DNA of 8,946 nt from Verrucomicrobiales bacterium (GTDB lineage Bacteria > Verrucomicrobiota > Verrucomicrobiia > Limisphaerales > UBA1096), in assembly GCA_011523195.1 (NCBI GenBank), contig WTHH01000568.1, forward strand, positions 1 to 8,946. The letters run 5' to 3'. The position numbers were made by a program, and so were the translations under genes. A model generated the notes under the pieces. The model was not told the DNA's origin and did not search any database. It saw nothing but the letters and a program-made list of their open reading frames with translations. Positions 8,301 through 8,946 of this stretch are shown here, piece by piece; position 1 is the first letter of the stretch; each line of letters opens with the position of its first letter.

Positions 8301-8946
8301 TGGTCATCGCCCAGCGACGTAACAGGAACGGCTCTTCGAGCTTTAGCAACACGGTCTCATTGTCCTCAAGTTTTTGATCGTTAACAATAGTGATCGGAAA
8401 CTCTTTTACCAATGGGTCGCCAGACTCCCAAACTAAGCCGTAGGTCGCCTTGAGGTAAGGATTCAACTCATTCTTTACCCGGATTGGTCCAGTATCATCA
8501 GCGAGCGAATAAATAACATTCGGAGGAACGACTTCCTCCTCTTCCTCGCCTTCGCCTCCGTCGCCTCCGTCGCCTCCGTCGCCTCCATCGCCTCCATCGC
8601 CACCATCTTGAGGGGTGCTCTCAGAGTCCATTGGATTGGAACCCGCGTCCACCTCTTCACCATCCAAAAAGCCATCACCATCTGAGTCTGGAAATTCCGG
8701 ATAAGTGCCAAGGTTCATCTCTTCCTCATCAGAAAGACCATCTCCATCCGAATCGACCGGAGGCTGGCCACCTCCATCTCCTCCACCTCCATCAGGATCC
8801 TCAGGCTCAACAATCAAGTCGGCAATGTTGGTTGGTGTCAGTGTCAGGATTGTGTAATCCGTATCAAAAATAGCTGTACCACCAATGACATTTATCGGGA
8901 CAACAACCGGATAGGGGGTACGATCCTGTGAAGGGCCACCTTCGCC
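2377..8946 (-). CDS. Giant multidomain exported protein: Calx-beta, TSP3, two beta-propellers, jelly-roll (5' end outside window)
   Basis: The frame is open over 2189 codons from the window edge to TAG 2379-2377. The TTG at 8817 is not the start, because the frame continues upstream with a clear Calx-beta segment (GGTAIFDTDYTI). The visible order is: CB1 split by two TSP3 blocks; CB2 split by an 8-blade PQQ-like propeller; CB3; CB4 split by about 147 residues; CB5; a 7-repeat delta-60 propeller; CB6; CB7; a jelly-roll-like domain; a C-terminal beta domain. Calx-beta and TSP3 modules usually bind calcium through Asp-rich loops (IIDDE, DSDGDGLSD). No enzyme active site or transmembrane segment is visible, and the C-terminus lacks LPxTG, PEP-CTERM or a beta-barrel. 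The signal peptide, if any, is outside the window. A surface or matrix role in adhesion or cell-envelope structure is inferred from the families, not shown. It has its own terminator and no downstream partner in the same transcript. Confidence 0.93.
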   Translation of the reverse strand, partial: GEGGPSQDRTPYPVVVPINVIGGTAIFDTDYTILTLTPTNIADLIVEPEDPDGGGGDGGGQPPVDSDGDGLSDEEEMNLGTYPEFPDSDGDGFLDGEEVDAGSNPMDSESTPQDGGDGGDGGDGGDGGDGGEGEEEEEVVPPNVIYSLADDTGPIRVKNELNPYLKATYGLVWESGDPLVKEFPITIVNDQKLEDNETVLLKLEEPFLLRRWAMTTNDFDALMLELISNSADEVDPYWVQNQAIAPGGGDGGDGGGGGVGGNDSDGDGLSDDDEANFGTDANNPDSDGDTYNDGDEVTQGTDPLDGADFPGAGGGDGGDGGDGGDGGGEEEEEMPLPEPIATALLGKDYLHVLTILDDDLGVVSLTSPSKKVNEDGPTEGTMVFEIEVPSGTPKWKFKGDPGMITSPAIGPNGHIYLGSGSGSLYAVHPDGSLQWSFKADGSIAAAPAIAADGTIYVATSAAKLYSLDAFGSLNWITNLGAGVQGSSPAIGADGTVYVGSLDQKVYAVGSDGVIKWTSETGGWVTTSPAINTEDTIMVTGNDAKLYAINALGQSLWTFALPGEGVMTAPAVNGKGAIYFGATWQAPPVPQPEPEPGPGGGDGGGDPLPEPGDGGGNPEPEPEGPPPGPSHQLIAVEGGEQKWAFNAGGMILGQPIVDGFGNIFFGAADGKIYALNAKGIVKWEYELSIPPSTSVMFLEKGVLCVGAAGKLFLISSGGELLNDIEVSQTPLAEAIVGPDGTLYVPSLDGVLHAYKGDDGGLPDKGFARFGGGYQNTGRYGGGITPSGPVVPTGPVRDVVVNLNVTGSASAITDFEDLGGRVVIPAGTNRFEVMFVPLDDPQLEFEEHIEVKILSVEGGSYVKPDAEAGIAGKDKVEFVLDDNDSQLEFANVFFDVRENVRGTNAVVRVQRTGPPNRIQRVDYATADGTALEGDDYESVSGSLVFLPGELEKSFEIPIVDNPWVEEEETVLLNLSNVTGGWPLSGQSTATLRIRDDDSAFEFAEPEFAVTENGQVAIVQVSRIGALDYPGAVSIGTSDRGIHDPDMDAKVLAKLPEIVKGMFPEDVREWEMVATTHHGEFTRVTIASKPVDENSAQMRFILFNGSLGQEENEDGDGDGSEEPEGDGDSDDGGDEPEEPVEEPYEPIVAAFYNLLGDEWELIYINENVPNGWVDLYDTSPAEGEAESDVDYAGEKLRIEFPIDASVATVLVPIIDDIETEPTETFGMVLSNPEAGYIADQATTTVGIIDDECSFELTTASVEAPENGGPLLIEVRRSGGVVNPVTIVYDVRDGTAENTADYLKGAGRINFEIGQEVANIVVPIINDIEMEGLESFDLMLINALVDPKIALEGSATLGELTEIQVTIIDDEMPGGVDRGFKLMGGANGPVHGIIVDQDERILLGGDFTRVGGVFYGHVSRLHPDGYVDSSFNVGTGLDNIVWALGVQGDRKPVPGGRYTIIDGNEIEAFGRLNADGVFDDTFAIGDGIDGEVFAVAVQTDGAILIGGEFTKIAGQSVRNIARLNADGTLDETFIVEGGADRPVRDLAIQPDGKIVAVGEFGTLGGIVRSRVGRLNADGTVDATFAPGAGANAVVHAVGLQEDGGVIVGGEFDIFGGKDFPFVARMNPDGTLDETWGGAAVSINGAVFDLGTLSDGKVIIGGEFTEITGYSRNSFARLHFNGELDRNFDPGEGANGPVFSVAIQPDGNILLGGQFTEVGGYEQYNITRIFGGEQYALGRVEFRMPRVEYIEGVAKYELTLMRSGKVQEPVTVEYKTVSGTAKEGEDFEAASGEIKFATGSREAKISVSLLDDELAEGTEVFSIDLSSDEVGLDLSGRVSLEVAVIDNESSSSFDQTEYALNENVGEVVLVVNRFGGLVAESTVDYAVAAGTATAGEDYDVTATGTLVFAEGSSSASVIVSIVDDLVEESTESLTVTLSNPSAGLTLVGELTATVTISDNDQPVPGLATFEAGQIPADSGWSSSGDKPWYAQTDTVYEGSYALRSGKITDAQESVLVLERETGAGTGYFYFMASTEQDWDALEFILNGRVLGKWSGRVNWTKFEFALEAGNNRLEWRYRKDSSTFAGMDAVFIDNVFIPEVPVVEPPPATKPTLVVAGVTAEGLQLTVTGDAATEYDVQFSTDLEAWSSLAKVTTDDTGKAVFTDAASSEKLAQETWVEATGFYRAVLVADDGGE
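2380..2640 (-). other. C-terminal beta domain with 'STDLxxW ... FYR' pattern
   Basis: The last 87 residues read LQLTVTGDAATEYDVQFSTD, then LEAWSSLAKVTTDDTGKAVF, then ATGFYRAVLV and the tail ADDGGE. The pattern 'YxVxxSTDLxxW ... G ... FxD ... FYR' recurs at the C-termini of many verrucomicrobial exported proteins. It may serve in sorting or attachment, though that is not established. It is linked to the jelly-roll domain by a Pro-rich stretch (EVPVVEPPPATKP). Confidence 0.65.
2509..2519. repeat. CTTGGCCAAGC copy in the giant gene (C-terminal domain)
   Basis: The TTGGCCAA octamer is at 2510-2517 and encodes Leu-Ala-Lys. A truncated copy, CGCTTGGCC (2369-2377), overlaps the stop codon of the same gene. 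Confidence 0.7.
2668..3075 (-). other. Jelly-roll-like (MAM/CUB-type) binding domain
   Basis: About 136 residues run from PGLATFEAGQIPADSGW to AGMDAVFIDNVFIPEV. The core YFYFMASTEQDWDALEFILN, then GRVLGKWSGRVNWTKFEF and NNRLEWRYRKD, has the W-rich strand pattern of jelly-roll modules. These modules occur near the C-termini of many exported bacterial proteins, where they often bind sugars or other ligands. Ligand and exact family are not resolved from sequence alone. Confidence 0.65.
3079..3417 (-). other. Calx-beta domain CB7 (complete)
   Basis: The strands are SFDQTEYALNENVGEVVLVV, NRFGG, STVDYAVAAGTATAGEDYDV, GTLVFAEGSSSASVIVSIVD, ESTESLTVTLSNPSAG, and closing ATVTISDNDQ. It is the closest to the family consensus of all seven copies. 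Confidence 0.92.
3421..3753 (-). other. Calx-beta domain CB6 (complete)
   Basis: The strands are LGRVEFRMPRVEYIEGVAKY, ELTLMRSG, VTVEYKTVSGTAKEGEDFEA, GEIKFATGSREAKISVSLLD, EGTEVFSIDLSS, and closing SLEVAVIDNE. It follows the last delta-60 repeat immediately. Confidence 0.9.
3748..4830 (-). other. Delta-60 repeat beta-propeller (seven repeats)
   Basis: Seven copies of the roughly 50-residue delta-60 repeat (DUF5122 family) are visible. The pattern is 'VxxxAxQxDGKIxxGGxFTxxxGxxxxxxARLNxDGxxDxxFxxGxGAN'. Core examples are VFAVAVQTDGAILIGGEF, VRDLAIQPDGKIVAVGEF and VFSVAIQPDGNILLGGQF. Seven repeats suit a closed seven-bladed propeller. It lies between CB5 and CB6, not inside a domain. Repeat 2 (VQGDRKPVPGGRYTII) has lost the usual DGKILxGG core. 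The family has no known activity. Confidence 0.9.
4843..5202 (-). other. Calx-beta domain CB5 (complete)
   Basis: The strand order is intact: CSFELTTASVEAPENGGPLL, IEVRRSG, VTIVYDVRDGTAENTADY, GRINFEIGQEVANIVVPIIN, MEGLESFDLMLINA, and closing EIQVTIIDDE. The single Cys follows the IIDDE of CB4 directly, so the domains abut with no linker. Confidence 0.88.
5628..5639. repeat. CTTGGCCAAGCG copy in the CB4 insert
   Basis: The TTGGCCAA octamer at 5629-5636 encodes Leu-Gly-Gln at the edge of the acidic linker. The right half-arm (AAGCG) is complete; the left is not. Confidence 0.7.
5793..5802. repeat. GCTTGGCCAA copy in the CB4 insert
   Basis: The TTGGCCAA octamer at 5795-5802 encodes Leu-Ala-Lys, 166 bp from the copy at 5629. 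The right arm has decayed to AAAAC. Confidence 0.7.
5968..6300 (-). other. Calx-beta domain CB3 (complete)
   Basis: It opens with SQLEFANVFFDVRENVRGTN. Strand B is AVVRVQRTG, strand C with its turn is VDYATADGTALEGDDYESV, and strand D is GSLVFLPGE. It continues FEIPIVDNPWVEEEETVLLN and closes ATLRIRDDD. All seven strands are in order, a good internal reference for the split copies. The Asp/Glu at the strand ends are the usual calcium ligands of the family. Confidence 0.9.
7060..7197 (-). other. Pro/Glu/Gly-rich insert inside propeller blade 5
   Basis: About 46 residues of low complexity (QPEPEPGPGGGDGGGDPLPE, then PGDGGGNPEPEPEGPPPGP) separate KGAIYFGAT from HQLIAVEGGEQKWAF, which are the two halves of one blade. 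It is a flexible linker looping out of the propeller, the third level of nesting in this segment. Codons are varied (GAG/GAA, CCG/CCA/CCT), so it is not a recent DNA-level expansion. Confidence 0.75.
7288..7299. repeat. TTGGCCAAGCGC copy in the PQQ-like propeller
   Basis: The TTGGCCAA octamer at 7288-7295 encodes Leu-Gly-Gln in blade 4. The right arm AAGCGC is complete; the left arm reads GCGA. Related half-sites lie nearby (CTGGCCAAG 6988-6996; GCTTGGCC 7557-7564). Confidence 0.7.
8026..8163 (-). other. Bacterial TSP3 block 2 with Gly/Asp linkers
   Basis: DSDGDGLSDDDEANFGTDAN is followed by PDSDGDTYNDGDEVTQGTDP: two TSP3 calcium loops of the same type as block 1. Gly/Asp linkers border it on both sides: PGGGDGGDGGGGGVGG before, and (GGD)n plus EEEEE after, at about 7946-8010. 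It is inserted in CB1 between strand F and the closing strand G. Confidence 0.85.
8533..8607 (-). repeat. (GGD)n / poly-Glu low-complexity tract encoded by a 9-bp minisatellite
   Basis: The protein reads DGG repeated six times, then EG and five Glu. At DNA level, six 9-bp units run from 8552 to 8605 on the plus strand: TCGCCTCCG three times, TCGCCTCCA twice, TCGCCACCA once. Near-identical adjacent units suggest recent slippage expansion. It joins TSP3 block 1 back to CB1 as a flexible acidic linker. Confidence 0.9.
8623..8757 (-). other. Bacterial thrombospondin type 3 (TSP3) block 1
   Basis: Two consecutive calcium-binding loops are visible: DSDGDGLSDEEE, then DSDGDGFLDGEEV followed by GSNPMDSES. 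This is the bacterial TSP3 pattern (DxDxDGxxDxxE), also common in verrucomicrobial and bacteroidete surface proteins. A Gly/Asp run precedes it (PDGGGGDGGG) and a longer one follows. It sits inside CB1 between strands C and D. Confidence 0.85.

Larger units (their letters stand above)
7870..8946 (-). other. Calx-beta domain CB1, interrupted twice by TSP3 blocks
   Basis: The first visible residues, PVVVPINVIGGTAIFDTDYT, match Calx-beta strand C and the 'GTAxxGxDY' turn. The continuation appears after the first insert: YGLVWESGDPLVKEFPITIV (strands D-E) and KLEDNETVLLKLEEP (strand F). The closing strand, YLHVLTILDDD, appears only after the second insert. Read together, these pieces make one domain with foreign material in the C-D and F-G loops. 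Strands A-B lie outside the window. The assignment rests on motif order and has not been checked against a structure. Confidence 0.65.

Noticed and set aside
8552..8605. CRISPR-like array
   Set aside because: The units are 9 bp, contiguous and in frame with Gly-Gly-Asp codons. There are no spacers.
8815..8817. TTG as the start codon of the giant gene
   Set aside because: The same frame stays open for 43 more codons to the window edge and encodes a good Calx-beta strand, so the true start is outside the window.

Overview
The window most resembles a member of the Verrucomicrobiota (or a neighbouring PVC-group bacterium). The evidence is indirect. There is a giant secreted-type protein built from Calx-beta, bacterial TSP3, PQQ-like and delta-60 repeat domains. 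Its C-terminal segment has the 'STDLxxW ... FYR' pattern common in verrucomicrobial exported proteins. An AsmA-like protein carries an N-terminus of a type I associate with this phylum, and clear Shine-Dalgarno sequences are scarce. No rRNA, tRNA, CRISPR, transposase or phage gene is visible. All convincing genes lie on the minus strand, so the window is described from high to low coordinates.

Region 8946-2377 is one uninterrupted reading frame of 2189 codons. It enters from outside the window, so its N-terminus is missing, and it ends at TAG 2379-2377. I read seven Calx-beta domains (CB1-CB7), two beta-propellers of unrelated families (an 8-blade PQQ-like and a 7-repeat delta-60), two TSP3 calcium-binding blocks, a jelly-roll-like domain and a C-terminal beta domain. 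Three of the Calx-beta domains appear to be split by inserted modules: CB1 by two TSP3 blocks, CB2 by the whole PQQ-like propeller, and CB4 by about 147 residues of unknown fold. The propeller is itself interrupted by a Pro/Glu/Gly linker. This nested architecture is the most unusual thing in the window. A strong intrinsic terminator (2355-2322) closes the gene.

Region 2376-1981 is a non-coding spacer. It holds the terminator, a 14-bp palindrome, homopolymer tracts and a 73-nt element with 15-bp perfect inverted arms. Region 1980-1210 encodes a 256-residue protein of unknown family with a signal peptide. After a spacer with a possible terminator (1169-1138), a GTG-started AsmA-like membrane-anchored protein begins at 1103 and runs out of the window at base 1. 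The last two genes may be co-expressed. Nothing ties them functionally to the giant protein beyond all three being envelope or exported proteins.

At DNA level, the octamer TTGGCCAA, usually inside a longer GCGCTTGGCCAAGCGC palindrome, occurs seven times in 8.9 kb. It appears in two different reading frames and once between genes, which suggests a sequence signal independent of coding.
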